Source: an uncultured Pirellula sp.
Lineage (GTDB): Bacteria > Planctomycetota > Planctomycetia > Pirellulales > Pirellulaceae
NCBI GenBank assembly: GCA_903837255.1
Contig: CAILTZ010000234.1
Span: 1 to 13,521 of the forward strand
DNA: 13,521 nt
Direction: 5' to 3'
Of the stretch, positions 1-7,573 are shown piece after piece. Every line of letters begins with the position of its first letter. Position 1 is the first letter of the stretch. Under the pieces are notes generated by a model. That model worked only from the letters and a program-made list of their open reading frames with translations, was not told where the DNA came from and made no database searches. Made by a program: the position numbers and the translations under genes.

Positions 1-10
1 CCGAGGAACG

Positions 11-47
11 TAACAACCTTGAGAATTTCGGTTGTTAAAGAGTTTTT
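11..47 (+). terminator. Possible intrinsic terminator of an upstream + strand gene
   Basis: Bases 11-18 (TAACAACC) pair perfectly with 30-37 (GGTTGTTA). The 11-nt loop can close further through G21-C29 and A22-T28. The stem is followed by a T-rich run at 42-47. This is the layout of a rho-independent terminator read on the + strand, although the stem is not GC-rich. The gene it would end lies left of the window. Confidence 0.4.
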
Positions 48-63
48 CATTGCAGGATATACT
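35..63 (+). promoter_or_regulatory. Possible promoter of the cysteine desulfurase gene
   Basis: A -10-like TATACT at 58-63 matches five of six consensus bases. A poor -35-like TTAAAG at 35-40 lies 17 bp upstream. Transcription would start near base 70 and leave a leader of about 47 nt before the ATG at 117. The -35 overlaps the putative terminator hairpin, so only the -10 box carries weight. Confidence 0.3.
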
Positions 64-116
64 GTGGGAAACGGTTCAAGCTCCTAGGTAGTCCGCTAAC
101 GTGTCAGTCCAATCCA

Positions 117-1328
117 ATGGCCGAAGATATCTACCTCGACAATCATGCAACAACCGCGGTCGATCCGCGGGTGGTCGAGGCGATGCTGCCCACGATGCTC
201 TCGGAATACGCCAATGCCGGTAGTATCACGCATCAACCCGGCAGGCGAGCTGCTCAGAGGATTCAAGAGCACAAAGAGCAGATGCTCTATCTGCTCGGAG
301 CTCAACACGCAGAGCTGATCTTCACCAGCGGTGCAACCGAAAGCATCAACCTTGCTCTCTTCGGGATCGCTTTGCACCCAAGACAAAAACGCCGAACGGT
401 CTTGGTCGGTAAGATCGACCACAAGGCGGTCCTGGACTGCGCCAGGAAACTCAGCAAACAGGGTTTGAACGTCCAGACCATCGACCTCGTGAAAAACCAA
501 CCCGCCGATCTACTTCCATGCGTCGGAATCTATGACCTCGAAGCCCTCGGTGAACAACTTACCGACGACGTAGCCATCGTCTCATTAATTTTAGGGAACA
601 ACGAGATAGGAAGCTTGCAAGACATGCGTCCCATTGCCGAGCTGTGCCACCAACACGGTGCGATACTCCACCTGGATGCCACCCAGGCCATCGGCAAAAT
701 ACCCTTCGATGCCCAAGCCGTCGGTGCGGATTTGGTCAGCTTCTCGGCGCACAAATTCTACGGCCCTAAAGGAGTCGGAGGATTGCTCATCTGCAACGAC
801 ACGATCCAACTCTCACCGGTGATCGTCGGCGGTGGACAGCAAAACAATCTCCGCTCCGGAACACTCAACACCGCTGGCATCGTCGGCATGGCTCGCGCCC
901 TCGAAATCTCAGTCGCTCAGCTGGATGCAGAACTGCCGATGGTCTACTCGCTGCGAGATCGACTCTGGCAAAAGCTTAAAACCAGAATCGATGGACTCAA
1001 ACTCAACGGCCCGGACTGGAAAACCCTCCCGCCCAGCGATCCGACTGTCCTGCAGCGCCTGCCAGGAAACCTCAACGTCCGGTTTCCAAACGTCGATGGA
1101 CAGTCGCTGATGCTCAAAGTCCCAAGCCTAGCCGTCAGTAGCGGTTCGGCTTGTACCTCCGCCGAGCCTGCCCCCAGCCACGTCTTGATCGGCATCGGAC
1201 TGAGCCAAGATCAAGCTCGCTCGAGCCTGCGTTTTGGCATTGGTAGATTTAATACAGAGACCCAAATCGATCAAGCGGCCGATAGGATCGTCTCCGCCTA
1301 CGCAGAACTTCTTCATTTCGTGGCATGA
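117..1328 (+). CDS. Cysteine desulfurase, NifS/IscS family (class V aminotransferase fold)
   Basis: A 403-aa PLP enzyme. In this family it removes sulfur from L-cysteine to give alanine and an enzyme-bound persulfide for Fe-S clusters, tRNA thiolation or other sulfur uses, in the cytoplasm. The N-terminus (YLDNHATT, residues 6-13) is typical and supports the ATG start, although no Shine-Dalgarno is visible. Other landmarks are the PLP-stacking His102 (DHKAVL), Asp187 in LHLDATQ, the PLP lysine Lys213 in SAHK, RSGTLN at 246-251 and the catalytic loop SSGSACTS with Cys346. Length matches IscS/NifS (about 390-405 aa). No iscU, iscA or iscR neighbours are visible, so the choice between iscS and nifS symbols is left open. 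trpB follows after 125 bp and may or may not be co-transcribed. Confidence 0.95.
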   Translation: MAEDIYLDNHATTAVDPRVVEAMLPTMLSEYANAGSITHQPGRRAAQRIQEHKEQMLYLLGAQHAELIFTSGATESINLALFGIALHPRQKRRTVLVGKIDHKAVLDCARKLSKQGLNVQTIDLVKNQPADLLPCVGIYDLEALGEQLTDDVAIVSLILGNNEIGSLQDMRPIAELCHQHGAILHLDATQAIGKIPFDAQAVGADLVSFSAHKFYGPKGVGGLLICNDTIQLSPVIVGGGQQNNLRSGTLNTAGIVGMARALEISVAQLDAELPMVYSLRDRLWQKLKTRIDGLKLNGPDWKTLPPSDPTVLQRLPGNLNVRFPNVDGQSLMLKVPSLAVSSGSACTSAEPAPSHVLIGIGLSQDQARSSLRFGIGRFNTETQIDQAADRIVSAYAELLHFVA

Positions 1329-1453
1329 GTATGCCGCATGAGCAATTTCGTCGCTTGACCGGCTTTCCAGGGCATCGACAATACATTCGAGCGTTACCAA
1401 CAACACTTACCCGGCTTGCTTGCCAACGCAAGGGAGCCTCATAGGACACCTCG

Positions 1454-2722
1454 ATGAGTACCATCGACTCAACCCCACCGAGCACGATCGAGCCCCAAAC
1501 TAGCAGCGGAGCTCAAACCCCGCCAGCTTCGATGCAGGTCCCCGACGCATCGGGTCGCTTCGGCGTTTTTGGCGGACGCTATGTGCCCGAGACCCTCACG
1601 AGGGCTTTGGAGGAACTGGTCGTCGAGTACCACAGGGCTCGCAACGATCCGGACTTCCAAGCCGAGCTTGATGAGTTGCTCCATCGCTTCGTCGGGCGGC
1701 CATCGCCCCTGTACCATGCCAAGCGACTCAGCGGCCTAGTGGGTGGTGCGCAGATTTGGCTCAAGCGAGAGGATCTCAATCACACCGGCGCGCATAAGAT
1801 CAACAACACGCTAGGCCAAGCCCTGCTGACACTTCGGATGAAAAAGACCCGCGTGATTGCTGAAACCGGTGCCGGTCAGCACGGCGTTGCCAGCGCGACA
1901 GCTTGCGCCCACTTTGGCCTGCCATGCGTAGTGTACATGGGTGCCGAGGATGTCCGCAGGCAGAAGCCCAACGTCTTTAGCATGCGTCTGATGGGTGCCG
2001 AAGTCCGACCGGTCGAAAGTGGCTCGAAGACCCTTCGGGATGCGGTCAACGAAGCCATGCGAGACTGGATGTCGAGTGTCGAACACACCCACTACATCAT
2101 CGGTTCAGTGATCGGGCCGCATCCGTTCCCGCAAATGGTACGTGACTTTCAGAGCGTCATCGGCAAAGAGTGCCGCGAGCAGTGCCTGAGCAGTCTCGGA
2201 CGGCTTCCTGATGCGATCGTCGCATGCGTTGGCGGTGGAAGCAACGCAGCGGGCATGTTCTATCCGTTCATCCATGACACCAGCGTGCGACTCATCGGAG
2301 TCGAGGCCGGTGGTCGGGGGCAACATTCCGGCGAGCATGCTTCTCCGCTGACTTACGGCTCGCCGGGAGTCCTCCACGGATCCTATAGCTACGTCATGCA
2401 AGACGACGACGGTCAGACCAGCGACGTGCATTCGATCTCCGCTGGTCTGGATTATCCAGGGGTCGGTCCCGAGCATTCCTATTGGAAGGACAGCAAGCGG
2501 GTCGAGTACACTTCCTGCCGTGACGATGAAGCCTTGGAATCGTTCGATCTTCTTGCCCGCAACGAAGGAATTCTCACCGCGCTGGAAACTTGCCATGCGC
2601 TGGCCAAGGCGGCTCAGATCGCCAAGACGATGTCACGCGATGAGCATCTGGTGATTTGCCTATCGGGTCGCGGTGACAAAGACGCTGCCGAATTGGCTCG
2701 GCTTCGCGGACAGCAATGGTAA
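1454..2722 (+). CDS. trpB: Tryptophan synthase beta subunit
   Basis: A 422-aa PLP enzyme that joins indole with L-serine to make tryptophan. It works in an alpha2-beta2 complex with the trpA product encoded next door. The PLP lysine is Lys115 in HTGAHKINN. The catalytic glutamate is Glu137 in ETGAGQHG (137-144), the phosphate-binding loop is GGGSNA (260-265), and the C-terminal motif is SGRGDKD (404-410). Family members are usually about 390-410 aa. The extra length is a Ser/Thr/Pro-rich N-terminal stretch of about 30 residues before [12 protein letters not shown]. The ATG at 1454 has AGGA at 1443-1446, 7 nt upstream, which favours it. Met27 is the alternative start and would give a protein of normal length. 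This is the ordinary TrpB1 type rather than TrpB2. Confidence 0.97.
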   Translation: MSTIDSTPPSTIEPQTSSGAQTPPASMQVPDASGRFGVFGGRYVPETLTRALEELVVEYHRARNDPDFQAELDELLHRFVGRPSPLYHAKRLSGLVGGAQIWLKREDLNHTGAHKINNTLGQALLTLRMKKTRVIAETGAGQHGVASATACAHFGLPCVVYMGAEDVRRQKPNVFSMRLMGAEVRPVESGSKTLRDAVNEAMRDWMSSVEHTHYIIGSVIGPHPFPQMVRDFQSVIGKECREQCLSSLGRLPDAIVACVGGGSNAAGMFYPFIHDTSVRLIGVEAGGRGQHSGEHASPLTYGSPGVLHGSYSYVMQDDDGQTSDVHSISAGLDYPGVGPEHSYWKDSKRVEYTSCRDDEALESFDLLARNEGILTALETCHALAKAAQIAKTMSRDEHLVICLSGRGDKDAAELARLRGQQW

Positions 2723-2771
2723 GCCCTCTTGGGTTCCAAACCTTTAAGTAACCAAACGAAATGCGCTGAGT

Positions 2772-3572
2772 ATGACTGCTATCGATGACTTGTTTCAGAG
2801 ATTGAAGGCTTCAGGAAAAAAAGCCTTCATGCCCTTTGTGACTGCCGGCGATCCGAATATGGCTTTTACCTCCAAAGTCATCACGCGGCTCGAGCAACTC
2901 GGGTGCTCGATGGCCGAGGTCGGATTCCCCTACAGCGATCCGATCGCCGACGGTCCTGTCATCCAAGCCTCCTACACCCGGGCTCTTGGCAATAAACTCA
3001 AACTCCAGCAGATCTTCGATCAAGTCCAACAAGATCGCTCGAAATGGTCGATGCCATTGGTCGCCATGGTCTCCTATGCGATCATCCACCGCCAAGGTCC
3101 CGAGTCGTTCATCGCTGCGGCCAAGCAAGCGGGTTTCAGCGGGGTGATCGTACCGGATTTGCTCGTCGAAGAGAGCCAGATGATGTCGAGTCTGTGCCGC
3201 AAGCACGACTTCAATTTGATTCAGTTGGTCACTCCGACCACACCGCCACAGCGAGCGCTGCGGATCGCCGAGGCGTCGAGCGGCTTTCTGTATTTCGTGA
3301 GCGTCACTGGGATCACCGGCGAGCGAACCCAGCTCCCCGATGGCCTTGTCGATCGCGTCGGCTGGCTCAAAGAGCGAACGAGCTTGCCAATTTGTATCGG
3401 TTTTGGTATCTCCACGCCTGAGCATGTCAAATTGCTCTCCCCGGTCAGCGATGGATTGATCGTCGGCTCGGCGATTGTCCGATGTTTAGAAGGTGCAGCA
3501 GCCTCGGAGGAACAAGCTCTGCAAAACGCAAGCCAACTGGTATCGAGCTTGCTAGCCGCTCTGGAAACCTGA
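2772..3572 (+). CDS. trpA: Tryptophan synthase alpha subunit
   Basis: A 266-aa TIM-barrel enzyme that splits indole-3-glycerol phosphate into indole and glyceraldehyde 3-phosphate, passing indole to TrpB. The two catalytic acids fall at the same numbers as in the Salmonella enzyme: Glu49 (AEVGFPYSDP) and Asp60 (IADGPVIQ). Other conserved parts are FVTAGDP (22-28), the loop SVTGITG (177-183) and the phosphate-binding GFGIS (210-214) and VGSAIV (231-236). It begins 49 nt after trpB, in line with a trpBA transcript. No clear ribosome binding site precedes the ATG. Other trp genes (trpC, trpD, trpE, trpF) are absent from the window. Confidence 0.97.
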   Translation: MTAIDDLFQRLKASGKKAFMPFVTAGDPNMAFTSKVITRLEQLGCSMAEVGFPYSDPIADGPVIQASYTRALGNKLKLQQIFDQVQQDRSKWSMPLVAMVSYAIIHRQGPESFIAAAKQAGFSGVIVPDLLVEESQMMSSLCRKHDFNLIQLVTPTTPPQRALRIAEASSGFLYFVSVTGITGERTQLPDGLVDRVGWLKERTSLPICIGFGISTPEHVKLLSPVSDGLIVGSAIVRCLEGAAASEEQALQNASQLVSSLLAALET

Positions 3573-3589
3573 AAGGAATAGGTCGATCT

Positions 3590-4084
3590 GTGCGATATCG
3601 TCAATTGGACAAAATCATCGAGTTGGTTCCCGGTGAGCGAATAGTCGCCGCACGTGAACTCCATCAAGACGAAGACTATCTTCGTGACCACTTCCCCCTC
3701 TTCCCAGTCATGCCTGGGGTGATGATGCTCGAGGCTCTGTTTCAAGCCTCGATGTGGCTGATCCATGCGACCGACAATTTCGAACACTCGATGCTGACCC
3801 TCGATGAAGTCCGCAATGTCAAGTTCGCCGACTTTATGCAACCAGGACAAGTCCTGACCGTTACGGTCGAATGGGACAAAGCCGACGAGAAGACGGTCAA
3901 GGTCAAAGCGACGGGAATGCGGGGAGATGTCGTGGCCGTCAGCGGCCGGTTGATCATAGGCAAGAGGAATTTAGGCGATGGCACCGATCCTCAGATGCTC
4001 GCCTCCGACGAGTTTGCTCGGGCCGACATGCGCCGTGAGATCGAACAATTGATCGCTAAGCATTCGATTGATCAGTTGCAATAG
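3590..4084 (+). CDS. FabZ-like 3-hydroxyacyl-ACP dehydratase (hotdog fold)
   Basis: A 164-aa protein if started at the GTG at 3590. The reading frame stays open upstream into trpA, but homology begins at YRQLDKIIELVPGERI, and a GGA at 3575-3577 lies 12 nt before the GTG. The FabZ active-site signature is present: DHFPLFPVMPGVMMLEAL, with catalytic His34 and Glu48 at the spacing of 14 residues seen in FabZ. FabZ dehydrates 3-hydroxyacyl-ACP to trans-2-enoyl-ACP in fatty-acid elongation. The glycine usual after HFP is leucine here, and about 20 extra residues sit at the C-terminus, so it may be a paralogue with a specialised role rather than the housekeeping FabZ. It starts 17 nt after trpA and is probably co-transcribed with it. 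Its last 29 nt overlap the 3' end of glgB on the opposite strand. Confidence 0.85.
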   Translation: MRYRQLDKIIELVPGERIVAARELHQDEDYLRDHFPLFPVMPGVMMLEALFQASMWLIHATDNFEHSMLTLDEVRNVKFADFMQPGQVLTVTVEWDKADEKTVKVKATGMRGDVVAVSGRLIIGKRNLGDGTDPQMLASDEFARADMRREIEQLIAKHSIDQLQ

Positions 4085-6293
4085 GCTTGAGGATCACCGC
4101 TCCTAGAGGCGGGATGGTCAACTCCAACGACGCGGCTTGGCCGTGGTAGGGTTGATGAGCATCGGAGTGGATCAGTCCATGATTGCCGATCCCAGATCCA
4201 CCATAGATAGGTGCATCGCTGTTGAAGATCTCGCGGTAGGTGCCAACATGGGGAACCCCCATGCGATAAGGGCGAACCACAGGGGTAAAGTTGCAGCAAA
4301 CCAGCAAGTGCTCTGCTCCTGATGGATTGTGGGATTTACGAAGGTATCCCAAGACGCTGTCGTGGGCGTTTTGGCAATCGATCCATTCAAAGCCATCCCC
4401 ACTAAAGTCGAATTGATGAAGCGGCTTTTCACTGACCAGCAATCGATTCAGGTCGGCAAGCAGTCTCTGGACCCCCGCGTGGGTTTCCCATTGCAAAAGC
4501 TCCCACTGGAGCTGGGCGTCATGGTTCCACTCGTGCCACTGGGCTAGCTCTCCGCCCATGAAGAGCATTTTCTTGCCCGGATGCGTCCACATGTAAGAGA
4601 ACAGGAGACGCAAGTTGGCAAACTTCTGCCACAAATCTCCAGGCATTTGTCCAATGAGAGATCCTTTGCCATGCACGACCTCATCGTGCGACAAGGGGAG
4701 TTGGAAATTCTCCGAATAGGCGTAGATCAGACTGAACGTCAGGTCATTGTGATGGTGTTTGCGAAAGATCGGATCACGCCGCATGTAACGCAGCGTGTCG
4801 TTCATCCAACCCATATCCCATTTCATCGAGAAACCCAACCCTCCGACCTCTACCGGATGGCTGACTCCTGGCCAAGCCGTCGATTCCTCCGCGATGGTAA
4901 CAATACCGGGATATTCTGCGTGCGATTGACGATTGAATTCACGCAGAAAGTGGATTGCATCGAGGTTCTCTCGGCCTCCCAACGAGTTGGGAATCCACTC
5001 ACCTTCTTTACGAGAATAATCCAGGTACAGCATCGAGGCGACCGCGTCGACTCGAAGCCCGTCGATATGGAATTTATCGAACCAAAACAGAGCGTTGGAA
5101 ATCAGAAAGTTGCGGACTTCATGCCGACCGTAATTGAAAACCATCGTCCCCCAGTCCGGATGCTCTCCTTGGCGTGGGTCTTCGTGTTCGTACAGTGCCG
5201 TACCATCGAATCGGTAGAGCCCAAGGGCATCTTTGGGGAAGTGAGCCGGGACCCAATCGATGATCACCCCGATCGAGTTTTGATGGCAGTAATCGACAAA
5301 GTACATGAAGTCTTCGGGGGTCCCATAACGACTCGTCACGGAAAAGTAGCCGGTGGTTTGGTATCCCCAGGAACCGGTGAAGGGATGCTCCGAGACTGGC
5401 ATCAACTCCAGATGGGTAAAACTCATCTGCTTGCAATACTGAACCAATTGGTGGGCAAGCTCTCGATAGTTGAGCCAACCATGGTTGCCCTCCTGGCACT
5501 TTTTCCAAGAGCCCAAATGGACCTCGTAGATCGAGATCGGCTTTTGCAGGATTCGATTCTCCGCTCGCTCTTCGAGCCACTTAGAATCTTGCCATGGGTA
5601 AGGACACGGATGAGAAAACGAGTGCACAATCGAGGCGGTGCGCGGTGGGAGCTCGGAATAGAATGCGAAAGGATCGGCTTTATCGATGATCCGCCCTTCG
5701 AGAGAGCGGACGCGAAACTTGTACTTCATCCCAACGCCAATACCCGGGACAAACAGCTCCCAGACTCCCGAGGGCGATTGCTTGTGCATCGCCTGCGCGC
5801 GGCCATCCCAGTGATTAAAGTCCCCGACCACTTGGACACTTTGTGCATTGGGTGCCCAGACGGCAAAATTCACCCCGTCTTGGCCATCGACACATCGAAG
5901 ATGCGCGCCGAGTTTTTCATAGAGTCGCCAGTGGTTCCCTGAACCAAACAAGTAGCGATCGAAATCGCTCAACGAAAATTCGACGCTGTATGGATCGACT
6001 TGTTCGGTCACGTTTCCAGATGCTCCAGAAAGTTTGAATCGATAGTTGGGCCGCTGCGGATCCAGACGTGGCAAGACGCCTTCGTAAAGACCCGAGGGGT
6101 GAAGTCGGCGCATGGGCAACGCAGCACCGTTGCGCTGGTCGATGACCCACGCTTGCTGAACTCCAGGGAAATATCCGCGGACCGCCCAAGCTTGCTGGTC
6201 ATCGATCTCGTGAAGCCCCAAAAGATCTTTGGGGTATGGGGAAGTCCCGTCGAGAATGGTGCCGAGTGAGTCGAGGTTCAAGTGGGTCTTCAC
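4056..6293 (-). CDS. glgB: 1,4-alpha-glucan branching enzyme (GH13)
   Basis: Glycogen branching enzyme, which moves alpha-1,4 glucan segments into alpha-1,6 branches. The start chosen is the GTG at 6293-6291, because AAAGGA lies 7 nt upstream of it. An in-frame GTG at 6317 would add 8 residues but has no properly spaced site. The protein is 745 aa, the long GlgB form: an N1 module (about residues 25-110), a CBM48 module (about 135-235, with NFAVWAPNA and VVGDFNHWDG), the GH13 barrel, and a C-terminal beta domain. GH13 landmarks are IYEVHLGSW, the nucleophile Asp416 in DGLRVDAV, the acid/base Glu469 in TIAEES and Asp537 in LPLSHDEVVHGKG. It follows the RNase H-like gene by 36 nt on the same strand and is probably expressed with it. 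No glgA, glgC or glgX is visible. Confidence 0.96.
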   Translation of the reverse strand: MKTHLNLDSLGTILDGTSPYPKDLLGLHEIDDQQAWAVRGYFPGVQQAWVIDQRNGAALPMRRLHPSGLYEGVLPRLDPQRPNYRFKLSGASGNVTEQVDPYSVEFSLSDFDRYLFGSGNHWRLYEKLGAHLRCVDGQDGVNFAVWAPNAQSVQVVGDFNHWDGRAQAMHKQSPSGVWELFVPGIGVGMKYKFRVRSLEGRIIDKADPFAFYSELPPRTASIVHSFSHPCPYPWQDSKWLEERAENRILQKPISIYEVHLGSWKKCQEGNHGWLNYRELAHQLVQYCKQMSFTHLELMPVSEHPFTGSWGYQTTGYFSVTSRYGTPEDFMYFVDYCHQNSIGVIIDWVPAHFPKDALGLYRFDGTALYEHEDPRQGEHPDWGTMVFNYGRHEVRNFLISNALFWFDKFHIDGLRVDAVASMLYLDYSRKEGEWIPNSLGGRENLDAIHFLREFNRQSHAEYPGIVTIAEESTAWPGVSHPVEVGGLGFSMKWDMGWMNDTLRYMRRDPIFRKHHHNDLTFSLIYAYSENFQLPLSHDEVVHGKGSLIGQMPGDLWQKFANLRLLFSYMWTHPGKKMLFMGGELAQWHEWNHDAQLQWELLQWETHAGVQRLLADLNRLLVSEKPLHQFDFSGDGFEWIDCQNAHDSVLGYLRKSHNPSGAEHLLVCCNFTPVVRPYRMGVPHVGTYREIFNSDAPIYGGSGIGNHGLIHSDAHQPYHGQAASLELTIPPLGAVILKPIATDQSNA

Positions 6294-6329
6294 ACGCGGG
6301 TCCTTTGTGCAAGGCACCCTTCAAAGGTA

Positions 6330-7235
6330 TCAGCGCCTGGCTCGATAAGTTTCCGGTTTTGGATCGAGCATCAGCATCGATCGCACGGCATACACGAGCA
6401 TTGTATCGGCTCGGAGCACGAACCTCCATATCCAACGAGCAGGTGCTGTGCACCATTCGAACCAAGTAGATTGGCAAGTTGCCGAAATATTCAGGCTTTG
6501 TTCGATTGCTTGGGCAATCTCCGGTCGCTTGTCGGCTTTGTCCAGGACGGACCGGACCTGGGCACTAGATACCCCGCAGTGGCTGGGGATCGCCCCGGAA
6601 GGGATCGAGCTCTCCGTCGCTTCTCGCGACCCGATTAACTCCGTCGCTTCTCGCGACCCGAGCAACTCCGTCGCTGCGCGTGTCATTGCCGAAAAGGATC
6701 GAGAACGAACCCGCGGAGGTTCGGAGAATTGTTCCTCTTTGGTCGGCACATCCGATGCTTTGGATGCAAGCGTTTCGACCGGAACGTCTCGTCGGTCTCC
6801 TTCGACGCGATCTTGCTGGGAATCGTAAGCCATCCAGCGGCAGGTGACCTCATGGAATCTCAATGCGACGTCGACCCTGCGCCACAAGTCTTGGTTGCGG
6901 ATCGGTTGGATCGACCCGAAATGCTCCCAACAGAAATCGTTTTCGCGCCATTCGGTGAGTCCATATTGCAGGCCTCTGGCGACGTAGCGGTTGGTGGTCA
7001 CCAAAGTGACTTTGCTCGGTTGGTCGAGCGCTTCGAGCCCTCGAATCACTGCCATCAGGGAGATGCGATCCGGATGGAGGATCTCTTCGTAATCCCATGC
7101 TTCGACTTTGTGTCCCGATTCGACATTTTCCAAGACGAATCGCCAGCGACTCGCATCGTCTTGGGGAAACCCAAAGGCAGGTCCAGCATTTCCCTCGCAG
7201 AACAACAGATAATGTGGCTTGGTGATGGTAATCAT
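6330..7235 (-). CDS. Degenerate RNase HI-like protein with a repeat-bearing C-terminal extension
   Basis: A 301-aa protein whose first 135 residues can be laid over RNase HI: CEGNAGP (13-19) against the first strand, SLMAVIRGLEAL (59-70) against helix A, TTNRYVARGL (80-89) against TDSQYVRQGI, and PIRNQDLWRRVDVAL (111-125) against PVKNVDLWQRLDAAL. The four catalytic acids are mostly gone: the first is Glu14, the Glu position is Ser59, the second Asp is Thr81, and no equivalent of the last Asp is seen. It is therefore probably a non-catalytic nucleic-acid or protein-binding relative. Residues 140-300 are not recognised. They hold a 9-residue tandem repeat (188-210) and a Trp-rich segment (258-270) that may be amphipathic. 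The ATG lacks a ribosome binding site. It lies directly upstream of glgB; no functional link is known to me. Confidence 0.7.
   Translation of the reverse strand: MITITKPHYLLFCEGNAGPAFGFPQDDASRWRFVLENVESGHKVEAWDYEEILHPDRISLMAVIRGLEALDQPSKVTLVTTNRYVARGLQYGLTEWRENDFCWEHFGSIQPIRNQDLWRRVDVALRFHEVTCRWMAYDSQQDRVEGDRRDVPVETLASKASDVPTKEEQFSEPPRVRSRSFSAMTRAATELLGSREATELIGSREATESSIPSGAIPSHCGVSSAQVRSVLDKADKRPEIAQAIEQSLNISATCQSTWFEWCTAPARWIWRFVLRADTMLVYAVRSMLMLDPKPETYRARR
6612..6680 (-). repeat. 27-bp in-frame tandem repeat, two full copies and a partial third
   Basis: On the + strand the units are 6612-6638 and 6639-6665, nearly identical, with about 15 bp of a third at 6666-6680. On the coding (-) strand they encode ATELLGSRE, ATELIGSRE and ATESS. 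The period is a multiple of three, so copy-number change would not shift the frame of the RNase H-like gene. No spacers are present, so this is not a CRISPR. Confidence 0.85.
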
Positions 7236-7345
7236 GCGTCGTACGGCTCGGTTTGCTAAGACGGTGATTGCTGATGCGCTCAGACAACGATAGCTTGCGC
7301 GATGATATGGTTCGAGGGTGGACTTCGAAAGTCAAACTCTGTGGA

Positions 7346-7384
7346 TTGCCGAAAATAAAACACCGTCGATCAGACTGTGACGGT
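7346..7384 (-). terminator. Possible intrinsic terminator on the - strand
   Basis: Read on the - strand, ACCGTC (7384-7379) pairs with GACGGT (7367-7362) across an 11-nt loop and is followed by GTTTTATTTT. The T tract is present only on this strand. It would end transcripts coming from the regulator gene about 190 nt upstream, or a small RNA made from the gap, before the RNase H-like gene. Confidence 0.4.
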
Positions 7385-7391
7385 TGGGCGT

Positions 7392-7399
7392 ATTATAAT
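7392..7399. promoter_or_regulatory. Palindromic -10-like box ATTATAAT
   Basis: The octamer contains TATAAT on both strands (7394-7399 on +, 7397-7392 on -). No good -35 partner is seen on either side: the best on the + strand are weak, and on the - strand TTGCAT (7418-7413) is only 15 bp away. A + strand start would fall near 7406, just before the structured element and a 39-codon ORF. The box is perfect, but promoter activity is unproven. Confidence 0.3.
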
Positions 7400-7420
7400 C
7401 GCTAAATCGGAAATGCAACG

Positions 7421-7540
7421 ATGAACCTCAGCCATACACACGCAAGGCAGGCCACCACCCGTCTTCACGCCGGTGGGGCCATGACTCGTATCTACGAAAT
7501 AGCTGGCAGTTACGCCTCCACCGGACGAGTCGGGTCGTAG
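7421..7540 (+). CDS. Possible 39-aa small ORF, uncertain
   Basis: An ATG at 7421 with GGAA at 7409-7412 eight nt upstream, and a TATAAT box at 7394-7399. It encodes 39 residues (begins MNLSHTHARQATT, ends STGRVGS) with no recognised domain or membrane segment. The opposite strand also carries a 45-codon ORF (7565-7428, begins MSSQVRSEPTT, rich in Arg and Trp). The region is packed with inverted repeats, so both ORFs may be by-products of a structured RNA or DNA element. Confidence 0.15.
   Translation: MNLSHTHARQATTRLHAGGAMTRIYEIAGSYASTGRVGS
7450..7531. other. Structured intergenic element: nested inverted repeats with two competing folds
   Basis: Hairpin 1 (7450-7480) has 12 base pairs. GGCC 7450-7453 pairs with 7477-7480, CCACC 7455-7459 pairs with GGTGG 7472-7476, and CGT 7460-7462 pairs with ACG 7467-7469 around a CTTC loop. 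There is one bulged A and one CC bulge. Hairpin 2 pairs GACTCGT 7483-7489 with ACGAGTC 7525-7531. A third pairing, CCGGTGG 7470-7476 with CCACCGG 7518-7524, shares bases with hairpin 1 and would form a pseudoknot with hairpin 2. This is the main content of the 338-bp gap between the RNase H-like gene and the regulator gene. It could be a small RNA, a cis-regulatory RNA switch, or a DNA element recognised by a protein. I do not recognise it as a known family. Confidence 0.5.
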
Positions 7541-7573
7541 GCTCCGAGCGCACCTGTGATGACATGGAGCTAA

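Noticed and set aside
1355..1387. TTGACC box as a trpB promoter
   Set aside because: The -35 match is good, but no -10 box lies at 16-18 bp; the nearest (TACATT) is 21 bp away.
1331..1444. 37-codon ORF between the cysteine desulfurase gene and trpB, considered as a trp leader peptide
   Set aside because: It contains no tryptophan codon and there is no attenuator-like terminator after it.
2811..3850. Two ORFs of about 200 codons on the - strand
   Set aside because: They are antisense to trpA and the FabZ-like gene, both firmly identified, and have no recognisable motif.
4581..5942. 453-codon ORF on the + strand
   Set aside because: It lies antisense to the well-supported glgB gene. Its product shows no family pattern, and glgB carries all its catalytic motifs in the other frame.
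6612..6680. Tandem repeats as a CRISPR array
   Set aside because: Units adjoin without spacers, only two are complete, and they are in frame within a coding sequence.
7450..7531. HDV-like self-cleaving ribozyme
   Set aside because: The pairing order is pseudoknot-like, but the third and fourth arms are directly adjacent, leaving no room for the P4 arm and the catalytic cytosine junction.
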